From contig NC_089544.1 in NCBI RefSeq assembly GCF_040115645.1, positions 5,394,001-5,458,000 of the forward strand: DNA of 64,000 bases, given 5' to 3'. Position 1 is the first letter of the stretch; each line of letters starts with the position of its first letter. This document shows positions 1 through 12,010 of this stretch, one piece after another. The notes under the pieces are model-generated. The model was not told the DNA's origin. It searched no databases and worked only from the letters and a program-made list of their open reading frames with translations. The position numbers were made by a program, and so were the translations under genes. Source of the DNA: Euwallacea fornicatus (taxonomy: Eukaryota > Arthropoda > Insecta > Coleoptera > Curculionidae).

Positions 1-2705
1 TTTATGAGTAATTGTACAGTACTAAGTATGTAAAGCGCAATTTTCGTCCAAGCTTTTAAATTAAAAACTTCATTTCTCAGGTACACTCAGGAGTGTTTCT
101 AACATCTATAAACGGTTGCTTTACGTGAATGCATATATGCTGCCAATTTCCTTGTAATTGTGTATTTGCGGGCTTCGAAGTCCATTACAGTTTCTAGCTA
201 GTTTTGCTATGGGAGTTAAGCGAGTCTAAATTGCCGTTAGTTCGTTTCAAACTGTCTGCAACTTTGCTGTGTGTCGTTGGATACAAGAGAAGGCTTTCAA
301 AAAGGGCGATTTCCTTCGAAATAGGGCCCGATTTGCCACATATATTTGAGTCAAAGATGGACTTGACTTTTCGGACATTTTTCTGTATAGAATTATAATA
401 ATAATGCACCTATGAACTACAGCAATGTGACCATATTTTCACTTACATTGAAGTACATATGGCGAATTTCAGCATCCATACCAGTACGTGCGCAGCTAAT
501 GTAGCTACATGAACGGCGAAAGCTCGTCTGTCTTAACAGGTTAACAAACATCATAATTAAAAAGGGCCGTTGAAAAAGTCCACTATATTGCCGCATTGAG
601 TGCGTCCTTGTGCGGATGCCCAAATTCGTATTACTTATGAGGAAATATGTTTTCTCCAAATTGTCAAGATTTCTTGTTTTAAAAACTACATTTCTATAAA
701 TAATAAAATTTAATTGAAAATAAATTAACGAAAAAACTAAGTAAGAGATCCGAAACTAAGTAAATAAATGCTTGAACTATCTACATTTTTTAAAAGTATC
801 TTTCTTTTAAAAGACTCCGTTTGGAGTTATATTGAAAGGCTGTGAAATATGTTTCTAAAATACATTAATAGTGAAGGGGCGTGATATTTTTGCATAGATC
901 ATTTATTTTATTGTCAATTTAGGTATGTTTATTGCAATTTTATCGGATCTAGAAGTGGCAAAAATCGTACACACACGGCGATGGTGAAAGGCTTAAGAGC
1001 CTCGGAGCCATACAAATAGAAATGAACCCATGGGAAATGAAAGTACGTAACTTGATGTTCTTTCGATATCATTTTTGAGTCAGCGACAATGCAATATTCT
1101 GACAGTCGTAAAACAACATAATATATAACAATAATGTATAAATAAACATTTAAGGTTGGAGCAGCCTTAAGGATGAATTTTTTTGCAATTATAAAGGGTC
1201 CATACACTTAGTACTTATGGATCGTATAACAGAAACATATCATAATATTTAAAGGATCTTTCTCCCATTTTTAATATATGTAAATATATCTAGAGATATA
1301 TTGTCTAATAGAATTTTAGATATAATGAGTACACAACCAACCATTATCGACATATTTAAATGGAAAAATCAAATAAGCGATTTAGTTTGTTTCTAAACAG
1401 AGTTACAATCTTCCTTAAAGAACCTGTAAAGTTCACCTTATGACCGAACTGCATTTACCGCATGTAAATTCGCTCGAAAATATAGGGTACTTCGGTAATA
1501 TTTATGTATATGTGGTAATCAGGAGAGTTACTAGTTTCAACAAGAATGTTTTCAAAAATATGTTTATGCAACGGAGCTATGTTAAAATGGATTCTTCTTA
1601 GATTAAGTAGATATAAATTAATACATCATTCAAATACTAATATAATTAGGTATGAGTTCATTCGCCAAATGATCAAGATTTAGAGTATAAATAACATTAG
1701 AGCTATGTTTAAATACCATTTAAATAATATACATTTCTCAAAAAAAAGACTCAGTATGAAAATTTTCCCTTTTGTGACGTCGAAATTTGTCTTGATCAAT
1801 ATAAAAATAAAGAAACGTAACTGCAATTAAAGAGGAGTGAAGATCATAAGATATATAGGTAATTTCATGAAACAATCAAAAAGAAAAAATGTAAAGCTAG
1901 TCCTACCCAAATATTTCTTTATTCGAGATTATACTCTTTCGAATTCTCTGGCTGGTCTCTTATTTTTCTACTCCTAAACCTGCTTCAAATTTCAATTTGC
2001 TTCAAATAAATATATCGAAATTTATATAGGTGGTCTTATTAGAAACGTAGCAATTAATTGAACGTTCAACTCAATTAAACCCAATTACACAACTAAGCGA
2101 CAAATTCTCGAAACTCCAGCTATAAATTTCGAGCATGCTTAATATACCAGGACAATGCTGCACCACAGCAGCAGCAGGGATTTTTTAATTTGCAACACAG
2201 GAAAAACCGACGTCCGGGTCTTTAGTAGTTGTTATAATAACAGCAATATTTAATCCCCAGTTCGGTATTACCGATTTCTTTTAACTCTTCATTATCAGTT
2301 TCACTATTTTTCCCCTTTCGCTGAAAGGTTTTTTAATTAAAATTTCGCTTTATAAAACTTCCGTGTTTACGACTTTATAGAGGGAATTTAATTGGGAAAT
2401 TAACTATTTTCATGAAGGATTTTATGGATAAATTATTAATAAATTCGCTTGCTCCTCCCAGTCGTCCAACTTAATATCCCATAGTTTCCGTGCTCACTAT
2501 TAATTGAACTCAATCCAATGGAACTTAAAATGGCTCAAGGACAAAACTTCAAAATTTATTAAAATCTTGAGAACTAGGCAAATGATTGAATGTTAAAAGT
2601 AAAGAGAATTTAAGGATCAGTTTAATGTCGTTAGGAAAACGATATTCTGCCTTTGTTTTTGAGTTACTTTTTAAAAAGCGAAAACCTGTAACAATATGAG
2701 GACTA
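1..2705. other. Unassigned AT-rich sequence
   Basis: No recognisable gene, RNA or transposon. Short open frames around 194-409 and 417-659 overlap on both strands and have no family resemblance, so I treat them as chance. Around 2040-2560 the sequence is rich in TAATT-type motifs and has a CAG-rich patch near 2165, which could be regulatory, but nothing decides this. Confidence 0.5.
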
Positions 2706-2707
2706 TA

Positions 2708-3008
2708 CAGAGTGGTCCGAATTCCGTGGATTTTATGTTTTTTTAAACGCTAGAGGAAAAACTAAAAGACTAATATACGTTTTCTCAGCGCAGTTTTAAA
2801 GGGAAAAATGATTGATGCAAACCACACTTCTCTATCGTTTTTAGTTCCCTCGCTGTGAGGGAATTTTCAAATTTTGTGATTCATGGAAGATGTGATAAAA
2901 TTAGTTATTCTTTCATATGGTAGATAAAATCCACTTTTTCAAAATATAAAACCAAAGATTTTTTTTTGTTTTCGAGAAATCTTGCATTTTTCGATATAGG
3001 ACACCCTA
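2708..3008. mobile_element. Candidate 301-bp MITE (TA-flanked)
   Basis: The left tip CAGAGTGGTCC follows a TA at 2706-2707. The right end, read on the minus strand, begins TAGGGTGTCC and is also followed by TA (3009-3010). The tips are imperfect inverted matches and resemble the CAGGGTG-type tips elsewhere in the window. There is no coding capacity. Only the outermost dozen bases agree, so this may be a chance pairing or a badly decayed member of the same class. Confidence 0.35.
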
Positions 3009-3218
3009 TAACTTTTATTAACTTCCAGAATTTAAATTCAAAAAATGAGCCCCATTCTGATGGTTCTAAACTTAAAGAAAATATATATATATTAACTACT
3101 ATAGATTGGCAGAAACAATAATGACGTTCAAAACCTGAATAAAATTCTTAAGGAACTTCTTAAATACTATATCACTAAAACGAAATATAGCAAGAAAATT
3201 GTGTCGGTTTGAATGAAC

Positions 3219-3590
3219 ATGGCGAGTTCAGAATTTATTGGTGTATGCTGCATGTCAGAAGCCTCATTTGTGGTAGTTTTGCTTGAATTCCGGTCACTTT
3301 AGATACCCAGTCAATCTGTTTATATGAATTATTGCAAGAAGTAACTGTCCATTAGACAGGACATGGGCAGTTCAGAATTTATCAATGTATGGTATGCATA
3401 GTGCCAGAAGCCTCATTTGTGACAGGTTTGGTTAAATTGCGCTCTCTAGATATACCCAATCAATCGGTTTATGTGAAATACTGCAAGAGGGAAGTGTCCC
3501 TTGGAATGGATGTGGGAATTTCAGAATCGCTCTTAGAATTTCTTAGTGTAAAATTTGATAGATACATATAATCTAGTTTGTAATTCAGCG
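3219..3590. repeat. Diverged 144-bp tandem duplication, two units plus a partial third
   Basis: A unit beginning near ATGGCGAGTTCAGAATTTA (3219) recurs at 3363 as ATGGGCAGTTCAGAATTTAT and again, weaker, near 3510. Shared inner landmarks are AGAAGCCTCATTTGTG, a TACCCARTCAATC segment and a TATTGCAAGA/TACTGCAAGA segment. The period is 144 bp, or 48 codons. The second unit and the start of the third are open on the plus strand from 3389 to 3571 (60 codons); the first unit has stops. It is not a family I recognise. It could be a decayed coding repeat or a plain minisatellite. Confidence 0.7.
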
Positions 3591-3599
3591 AAGACTATA

Positions 3600-5170
3600 A
3601 AATTGTAACTACTAAATGTTAAATTCCAGACTGCGGGTTTCTAAGGAGTTTCCTCCTTGGTTCATTTATTACGAGCTACATTTAATTGCTGCTTCAGTAC
3701 GTATGAGAAGCTGTGTAAATGACAAAGTGCAATTGTTGCACACTTAAGCCTTATTTTCATTAACTTTCACTGGGCGCAAATGGCTCTTACACAAGACTTA
3801 TTTACAGAAAGCAGCAGTAATAGACATGTTTCCAATTAACAGTATAATACACTTCTAAAAAAAATCTACACTCAAACAAATAAAATGAAAACAATGAAGC
3901 AATGGAGGCAGAGCCGTATCGTTGGAAAAAACCTTTTAAAACTTAGCGGCATAAAGTTTTAATCGGATTTGCCCCATTTTTCCTGAAAATTTTATATGGG
4001 AGGGCGTTTCGGATACTCTGGCATTGTTTTTATCGCCCACATCCCGGCCAGATACGTCCGGCCAGACCAGAGTGCTTTTACGGTCTCTTTATGGAACTTT
4101 TATATGCAGAATTTTTTTAAACGTTCTACACACATTGGGAAATGTATCAATGTTTAACCGGAATTAATAATTTTATCTAAATTTATTTTAATTGAGCACA
4201 TCTCTGAGTCAAAGGAATAAACCCGAAAGGGACTAATTAATTTTGTTGAGATTTGAATAAACTTTTTAAAATGTTCATAAATATTATACAAAAGGCGAAC
4301 TTCGTGCCGAAAAGTTTCGACAAGGTGAAAATTAAGAAGTTTGAAGGTAGAATTAAAACTTGTAAACTCCCAATGAAGCAACGATTTATGTTTCATTGTA
4401 GGGAAATTTATTTTTTCAATCTAATCGCAGCCCTAACCTGAGTAATTTTTGGATTTTAATTCCAACACAGAAAACGTCATTGCGAACAAACCACCAGGAT
4501 TAATGAAGTTCTCGGTCGAAATTTTCTTCAATAAACTGCAATTTGCATTAAATTCCTTCCCGAATCCGGGGTAATAAAAAGCAGAGCGGCAAAACGCCAC
4601 GGTCCAAGCTATTAATATTACAAGATATAATTTGTATCCTAAATGACCCTAACTTCCCTTTGAAATAATAATTAATGACGCTCGGGCCCAAGAAACGCGA
4701 AGGAGTGACATTTCTGGGGTATAATGTAAGACCATCCAACAGCTCGTTTAGCTTCGTTAGTCATGTACAGTCAGGAAGTTTAGGAAATGCAATTTATTTC
4801 CGGATAAATAATGCCGAAGAAAGGACTCTGTATAAGGATTTCTTACGGACAGAAAAACTTGGACTCTTGAAGACTGATGATGCATTTCTTTTATGCAAGC
4901 AATACATAAAAACCTTGTTTTCATTGGGAAAAGACCCGCATACTTTTTAATCCGACATATCGATGCAATATGCTCACAAAAACATTTTTCTACTATTTTC
5001 GTAAATGAAAAAGGTTCTTACACTACTTTTCTTCAAAAAAAAAGTTTTACGCTGCATTCAATTTCTAATTCGTTTCCATGAAATTTGCTTTCACAAACTT
5101 TTTAATAAATAATTGGTTTGCGTTACGCAACTCCCAACTATGCAAATACCTGTACGATTTTAGTTGCATA
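3600..5170. other. Unassigned sequence
   Basis: No recognisable gene. A locally GC-richer patch at 3990-4080 contains a direct repeat of CGGCCAGA (4045-4052 and 4059-4066). Open frames of 60-90 codons at 4154-4441 and 4548-4950 lie on both strands and show no known domain. Confidence 0.45.
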
Positions 5171-5172
5171 TA

Positions 5173-5397
5173 CAGTGAGATAATTTAAATTTCATATCTA
5201 GTCAGCTGTTGGATTTTACACAAGAGAAATAGCACATAAAAAGTAGGTCGTAGTTTGATCAAATACCGAAAATTGAGGTTAGATTATTACTTTAGGTTGC
5301 TTAGGTAACTAAATAAACACAAATGATTATCGACATACGTTCCTTTTTTCAACAAACTTCACAGTTGACTAGATATGAAATTTAAATTGTCTCTCGG
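5173..5397. mobile_element. 225-bp hairpin MITE with 45-bp TIRs and TA target duplication
   Basis: The left end starts CAGTGAGATAATTTAAATTT directly after TA (5171-5172). The right end read on the minus strand starts CCGAGAGACAATTTAAATTT, followed by TA (5398-5399). The inverted match continues through CATATCTAGTCARCTGT on both sides, about 45 bp with few mismatches. The short interior (about 130 bp) has no coding capacity. TA duplication and short TIRs fit a Tc1/mariner-type MITE. The parent element is not present in this window. Confidence 0.8.
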
Positions 5398-5457
5398 TAT
5401 TATATAATATAGAGTATAATATAAAGTGTAATATATAATATAATATATAGTATAACA
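5398..5457. repeat. AT-rich microsatellite-like tract
   Basis: About 60 bp made of TATAATA/TATATAA variants with occasional G, directly abutting the right edge of the hairpin MITE. It is a low-complexity tract. It may have been the TA-rich target of the insertion. Confidence 0.7.
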
Positions 5458-5470
5458 TGCTAGTAAAGTA

Positions 5471-5983
5471 ATGCATTTAAACTTATTTTTTTTATCTCGG
5501 CGAGATTTTGAAATAACTATTGTCACATAAGATGGGGGCACCCTCTATATCTTCAAATTGTTTCCGTACAGGAAGTGCAAAAACTATTGATATTTTTGGG
5601 CCGTTATGATTTTGAAACAAATAATCTTTTAGCCTCGAATGAGCTGAATTGTTTAAAAATGTTTTTTTTTTTTAATTTAAAACTCACTTTTATAACATCT
5701 AACGAGGTTTGCAGAATCCGTTACAAATCATAAAAGTTCAGCAAGAGTGACCGAAAGAGAAATGTCGCTAAACAGAATGATTTTGGTCACACAGGTCTAT
5801 ACCCCTTTATGTACGTATATTCAAACTCGCAGCGTATAGGGAGGCTTCAAACTACATACCATTTTTACCCGTTTCTTGTGTCTTTAACATTGTACTCAGA
5901 GATTAAACTTACCTGTCTCAAATTGAAAAGTTAAAGAAAAATTGCCAACAATTCTGAACTATTGACTTAAATATTTTTGATAT
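5471..5983. other. Unassigned spacer
   Basis: Nothing recognisable between the microsatellite and the Tc1-like element. It contains a poly-T run near 5664. Confidence 0.5.
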
Positions 5984-6299
5984 ACAATGGCGGTCATAAA
6001 ATAGCACACTTCAAGAATTCACTTATTTTTATTAAAAATTAAATAAAGTGGTTAAATAGAGGTTTACCGACAATATACTTGAAAGCAACAACAAAAAATG
6101 TTTAGCCAAAAAAAATATATTTTCTAATATGTGTTGACTTTATAGTTCTATTTTACCGCGCGATCAAAGGGCACATACAAGGCACACGTTCTTTTTGTGC
6201 TCATTTATTTCATTACTTTGCGTCCATTTCTTTTCGCTAAACGAAAATTAATTAGTGAGTAGCTCTACCTCTCATTTGTAATATTTAGTTATATTCTTA

Positions 6300-6530
6300 A
6301 GTGGCAAGAAAAAACACTGCATTCCAGAGAAACGTTCGTTATGAAAAAATTAAGGAATTACTATAACTGAAATTAGTAAGAGTCTAGGATTTTCACAGAT
6401 AATCATCTACAATGCAAAAAGTCTATAGATACAGGCACAAGATTGATAAGATTAGATTACCTTGAAAAAGAAAAACTGCAGAAAGAACGGATACAATAAT
6501 TCAACGTATAAATAAAATAAATTTTTTTTT
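6300..6530 (+). pseudogene. Tc1-type transposase, N-terminal DNA-binding remnant
   Basis: Reading across frameshifts, the plus strand gives KTLHSRETF, then TEISKSLGFSQIIIYNA, then KRKTAERTDTIIQRINKI. This is the order expected in the bipartite helix-turn-helix (PRD-like) DNA-binding region of Tc1 transposases: a first HTH with an 'EI.K.LG.S...VYN' core, a basic linker, then the second HTH. At least two frame changes and several stops are visible. The catalytic domain is not recognisable downstream, where the foldback insertion begins. The assignment to the Tc1 group rests on motif resemblance and on the TA-flanked TIRs around it, not on a full-length match. Confidence 0.5.
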
Positions 6531-6687
6531 GGAATGTTTAAAAAATTAATGAGCTAATTTTGAAGAGCACTATAAATTTTGTGGGTCAGAATTATAAGAC
6601 ATAGATCAAATAAAGTAAACCTTTTAAAATTCATTTAGCTTTCTTCTAAGTGTACTATTTAAATGCTCTTAGATGTAAGAGAAAATA

Positions 6688-7634
6688 CAAAGTGTTTCAT
6701 TTAAAGTGACATAAGTAATTATCACTGAAAACAAATTTAACATTAAAGAAGATTAAAATAAACATTGCTTGTTATGAAAGTGAACGTTCAACACATATAA
6801 GAAAAATTTTATTCAAGGTTATTTAAAGGACATTTCAGCGTCAACTTTGTTTGTTTAAATGTAACACCCATTTCTTTCTGGCAAATTTGGAAAGAGCTTA
6901 AAAAACTTAATTTTTATTGCTGAAAAAGTTTTTTTCTAATATGTCGTATATTTCATATATCAACAATATTTGAAGTTGCACCTTTAAAACAACACATGAC
7001 TTAAATTACGAAAAAATATTTATTAAGGGAAAATAAAAATGTTTATATAAGCTAACACCATTTGAATTTTGTTTTATTTGGGAAAGTTCTCCATTTTTCA
7101 CTTTTAAATTAACAACATTAGTTAAAAAATAAGTAATAACCTTCATTTTAAAAGTTTCTCTGAAATTTATAAATTCGATACCTACCCAAAAAATTACAAG
7201 TACATTTTAGTGAAAATATGACTTTTTTGCTTGATGGATAATTTAAACAAATATTATTATAAATAGGGGCTAATTCTTAGAATTTGCGAATTTTTGTTTT
7301 CCATTAATAAATATTTTTTTAGTAATTTAAGTCATGTCTTATTTTAAATGTGTAACTTAAATTTTTGTGATATTTGGAAAACGATAAATTTTAGAAAAAA
7401 CATTTCCAGCACAAAATACTTAATTCTTTAAGCTCTTTGCCAATTTACAAAAAAAATGGGTGTTCCATTAAAAAAAAGCTGGCTTTAAAACGTCCTTTAA
7501 ATTACATAGAGGAAAAATTTGCTTATGTGCGTTAGACATCCCCTTTCACAACAAGCAATGTTTACTGAAATTTTTAAAATTTTAAATTGGGTTTCAGAGA
7601 TAATTGTTTGTATAACTTTAAATGAAACAACTTA
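6688..7634. mobile_element. 947-bp foldback (long inverted repeat) element
   Basis: The left arm, starting CAAAGTGTTTCATTTAAAGT after TA (6686-6687), is mirrored by the right arm, starting on the minus strand TAAGTTGTTTCATTTAAAGT next to TA (7635-7636). The inverted match continues about 350 bp inward. Landmarks include CATTGCTTGTTRTGAAAG, an ACACCCATTT...GAGCTTAA segment, and ATGACTTAAATTAC near 7000 mirrored near 7330. The loop is about 240 bp (roughly 7046-7282). It has no coding capacity. It sits inside the Tc1-like element, so it is the younger of the two. Confidence 0.75.
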
Positions 7635-7795
7635 TATATTTTTTGAATAATTTACATTTATTTTTTAGAAAGTTTTCGTATTATAATATAGTATATTCTC
7701 AAAAAAATATAAGAGATATTGTTTTATATTGTTTATCTACCTTTACCTTATTTCACCTTTTTATGTAATATGTTATTTATATGATCACCACTGTA

Positions 7796-10700
7796 CATAC
7801 ATATCACTCGACTAGTAAAAGGAAAACTTTCCATTAATACAGTGGCAACTGCATATTATCGTACACGAGCGAAATTTGCAAACCGAGTCGGCATGACGAG
7901 ATTCTAGAGATATTTCCGAAATATTAGCTCTTAAGAGTTACAAAAAAATATGTCATCAAGCTAATTTCATAACCAGTTTGTTCATGTAATTCTTTAATTA
8001 ACACTTCAAAAATGTATTAAAAATTAAGGGAAGTTCAAAAACGTAATGGTAAAGAGCAAACAATAATTTTGATGCAACTATGTAGTCTATCGGTTCCTCA
8101 ACAAGGAACAAAGGGAATCACCACTATAGAATTTTATTAAATTGATGTTGAATTTCGAAAAACAGACATTTTTAAAGAGCACGAAAGATAATTAGGGCAC
8201 TATTGAATCAGGGTCCTATTGAAAACTTTTCAATTTGCTCGAAGTTTTATTAACTCTGTGCAATTAAAACCAAACAAATTATATTTCAAGGATTTTAGCT
8301 CTTTGGAAAAAGGAGGTACTTAATTCCGAAATAACTAGAAGATTTTACCCCTGAGAAGTAGTCATTAAATAATGAAAATCGTACAATTACTATTTAATTA
8401 TAAAAGAAAACCTTTTATATTTTCTTTGCGCTATTACCCAATTCAGGAAAATGAATTTTAAGTTAAAAGCAATAAATAAAAGTTCCAGTGAGGATATAAT
8501 GTAAAAGGTGTTCTCATGTTTATCTGGTTTTATTCCGAGTTTATGTAGCTAATTTAACTGTTCGCTTCCTTTCGTAATTGAACAATAACAACAATTAATG
8601 GCCACACATTAAATTATAAAAGGGGTATATTTGAAAACTTTGTAAATTGGATAAGTGAGGCTGTGATATCTCTTTCCATTTTTTAGACACACGTGTACTT
8701 TAATACTTATTTTTTTGATTCTGAAACAGTCTCCACAAGAAAAGTCCTAAAAAAACTGTGAGCTAACGCACTTAAAAAATTATTAGTTTGAATTTACTGC
8801 GACACAGATGTGTTTTGTCATATATTTTATAATTTTATTTCGAGCATAACTTGAAGGAATTAATAGTAATAAATTAGTTTCTTTATGAAAAATGCATAAA
8901 ACGGCTATTTTAAACTAATGCTGTTATACAGAATTCTGTAAGGGTGCCTTAGACTTCTGTAGTTTCTATACCAATAAAAGGAACAACTTTTCTTCTGCAG
9001 GATTACATAGTATAAAAAGGTGTATTTCCAGAAATTATTTTCTAAAGTATAGGGTGATCCTAAAAAATGTGATGATATATAACTCTTTATTTTGAATGAA
9101 ACCCCTCTCTCAATTTTTGGTTATTTCCAGATTTCTCGTTGAATTTTAAGGTCAGTTTATCTAAGATGTCTTATCTTTAAAATTTATCGTTTCCAGGTTA
9201 TTTGGAAAATTTTGGAAAAATTGACAGCTGCACGGTGCCATGGATATCGGTATTGTGCTGCGCTGTGAGTTTAAGTATGGATAAGTCTAACGCACTGGTC
9301 TGACCCTATATGTGTGTTCCTATGCTAAAGCCAATGCGAAATCTGAATCCAACATGGGTGAATTTATAAATTCAGCTTTACATTGTATTACAAAGCAGCT
9401 AACTCGTCTCACTGAAAAAATATTACCTACTAAATCATATCTTTTCAAAAGTGCATAGGTTAAGCCAAGTAGAAGAATAGGAACCCGAACTCAACAAAAT
9501 TCATTGCTTCCACGTTTTGCAAAATATTAATTCATGGCACGGTCCTATATTCCCGATCTAATGAAATAATTAGTTAATGTCAGTTGAAATACTGAAAGTT
9601 ACACTGCCATTGCGAGACCGTAACAGAATTAAATACTTGAAGCTTTCAGATTAAAAGAAAATCTCAAATTAAGAAAGGGAGACGGAGTAATAGTCGAATC
9701 TCTCGAAATATCTTATACCTTTTCGTCATCTTGCTAAGCCAGGCAAAATTCCTTAGTCGACCCACTCCTAAGTAATTTCATCCTCCAACCGAAAATTACT
9801 CGTTCTAACTACAAGGAAACATCTCGCACAATGCTCAAGGAAGATTTACAGGTAACTGCTATTTTACGTCCCTAAAAGACACCCCGTATTTCACCGGTGA
9901 ATAGTCCTAATTTACCTAACAAAAGCTCTTCAGGTGTTTAGTGCGAAACGATTCTTAAGGTACACAAGGTAACGTTTGAGGATCCACCGTGGCAAACTGG
10001 ATGGATGCTGCTTACAAGAAAGGGCCCGGCATTGTATGTGGAATTTTTGGTTCAAGGGCGGATAGAGTTTATTCTTTATGAGTTGCTTTTTGGTAAAATG
10101 ATTCTTCTGAAATACCAGTCTCAGAGGAAGGGGGAGGGGGGGCTGAATTGGACAACGCCCTTTTCTAGTTAGTGGTTTTTTCCTGGGGGATTATTAAAAA
10201 ATTTCACCCAAGGCGCCAGACTGCCGAGACAGGTCCTGATAATATTTATGATCATATTCTACTTGATAGTAGATACGCTGAAAAAAAAGTATATTGAAAT
10301 AAATTTTGGATTTTGAAAAGGTTCGAGGGTTTCGCTTTTTCTTTTTTTCTATTTCTATGGGCACATCTGTTGGTCTAAAACTCATAGCGTTACACGAAAC
10401 ACTTATGTAATTTATTTTAAGAGGATCAACAGATTAGAAACTTGAAGGGAAGAATTATCTCCTTCAGTTTGAAAATGTTTTATAACAACGGGTTGGCAGT
10501 GAGTGTGTTAAAGTAGCAGTGCTGCTTGGTGGGGTCAAAATTTGCTTGAAAATGGGTAAAAATGGAGATAGAGGGATAAGAAAAGTAGTCTAAATATCTT
10601 TGCTTTTTCGTTGGAAAAAGCTCCCTACGCTAATTTCCTATCCAAGAAACCTATAAGTTTGAAATCAAAGTTCCCTTTTTTTTTGTGCGCATGATGTGGA

Positions 10701-12008
10701 ATGATTTCATAAACATGTGAAGAAAATATTGATACATCCTGAAAAGATTATTGTTGGAAAACTGATTTTTTTGTATTTCAAATAAATTTTTTAAGTTTTC
10801 CAGTTTTTTTTTTCTTTTAATGGCGATAAGTTTTCAATTCAAACACCACCTCACATGGAACGAACTGTATACTGAGTATGCCCACAGGCAACATCCCACT
10901 AAGTAAATCGGTGTAAATAATTGCGCATCTCGAATAATATGTGCGTCAATGTTCAGAAGGGGTCCAGGTGGCCCAAGAACAAAGCTCCAAAGCTCGGGTA
11001 TTGTGCCCTTTTCAATGGGCTCCAGGCCTTTTCAATCTCGTTTCCTGTGTGTGCCTTTCTTGGAACCGATTTAATCCTTGCATGTTTGGTTAGGAGGGTA
11101 TTCTTGACGAAAGCTGATTGAATACACATCGTCCTAGATTGACATTGAAATCAGTTTCTAATTTCAATAATGCTTGGGTTTTGTATGGTTGGTGAGGAAT
11201 GGAATATGCGGCAGGATTCGTTTCTCACATAAAAAGTAATCGGACTGATTCATAGCCCTAAAACACAACTAATTGGTATAGTGAACCTCGGTGGCGTATA
11301 ATGTTGCAATTAAATACGCATTAAAAGTGCATTTGTAGCGTTTTATCGCAGATGTTGCGGCCGTTGTCAGCTCGAATGGCAATTTGGGATTCGTATATGG
11401 TTTGTCCTTTCGTCAACTGGCTGGTTCATAATAATACACTGGACGTTCGTATATGCCCTCGAGCTGCAGAAATTAAGTAACGGGAATTTTTGCCTTATAA
11501 TGTAATATAATATGCGCCGGAACTCTGTAACATTTCCTAAAACGGCCGTTCAACTGAAACATCAGATTGCTCGAAGTTGTCGTGAATTTGATTGATAACT
11601 GTAAGCAAATAATACGGGCCCAAAAGGAATCGATTTCATCCCTATAAAATTCGCCTTTCAAGGCCTAAAGCGGAAAAAAACTTATTCCACGCACACATCC
11701 AGATTTTTTAATGTATTTCCTTTTGAGAACTTCCACTCCAATGTAAGCATACATGAAAAATGGGGCTTTTATTACTGGGTCATTAAATATTTATGTAAGT
11801 ATACGTCTTGAGGTTTTGGGGCGTAGGACTGAATTTGTAAAATCCTGGAGGGGGTTCGAAACTTTAAAATTATTTCATGACATTAGGTTTCCTTTTATTG
11901 TTCAGTGAGGCAACAAATGCTCTACTTTTTGTCGTTATCATTCCCGTATTAAACTGAGCAGCAAACAAGACAAAAATTGGTCGCAAAGGTACAAAGTGTG
12001 CACAAATT
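7796..12008. other. Unassigned 4.2-kb stretch
   Basis: No gene or complete transposon recognised. A sequence TAGGGTGATCCTAAAAAATG near 9050 resembles a CAGGGTG-type transposon tip, but I found no partner end. A G-rich run (GGGGG and a longer run) lies at 10127-10142. From about 10860 to 11660 the GC content is visibly higher and both strands carry 60-70-codon open frames without known domains; this could be a conserved non-coding element or exon, which comparison with a related genome would show. Confidence 0.4.
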
Positions 12009-12010
12009 TA

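Larger units (their letters stand above)
5985..7793 (+). mobile_element. Decayed Tc1-like element interrupted by a foldback insertion
   Basis: The left tip is CAATGGCGGTCATAAAATAG after TA (5983-5984). The right tip on the minus strand is CAGTGGTGATCATATAAATA, followed by TA (7794-7795). The first 13 bases agree at all but three positions, transitions only. A Tc1-type transposase N-terminal remnant lies near 6300-6530, so the element reads left to right. A 947-bp foldback element occupies 6688-7634. Without it the host element is only about 860 bp, so most of the transposase, including the catalytic part, has been lost. Confidence 0.65.
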
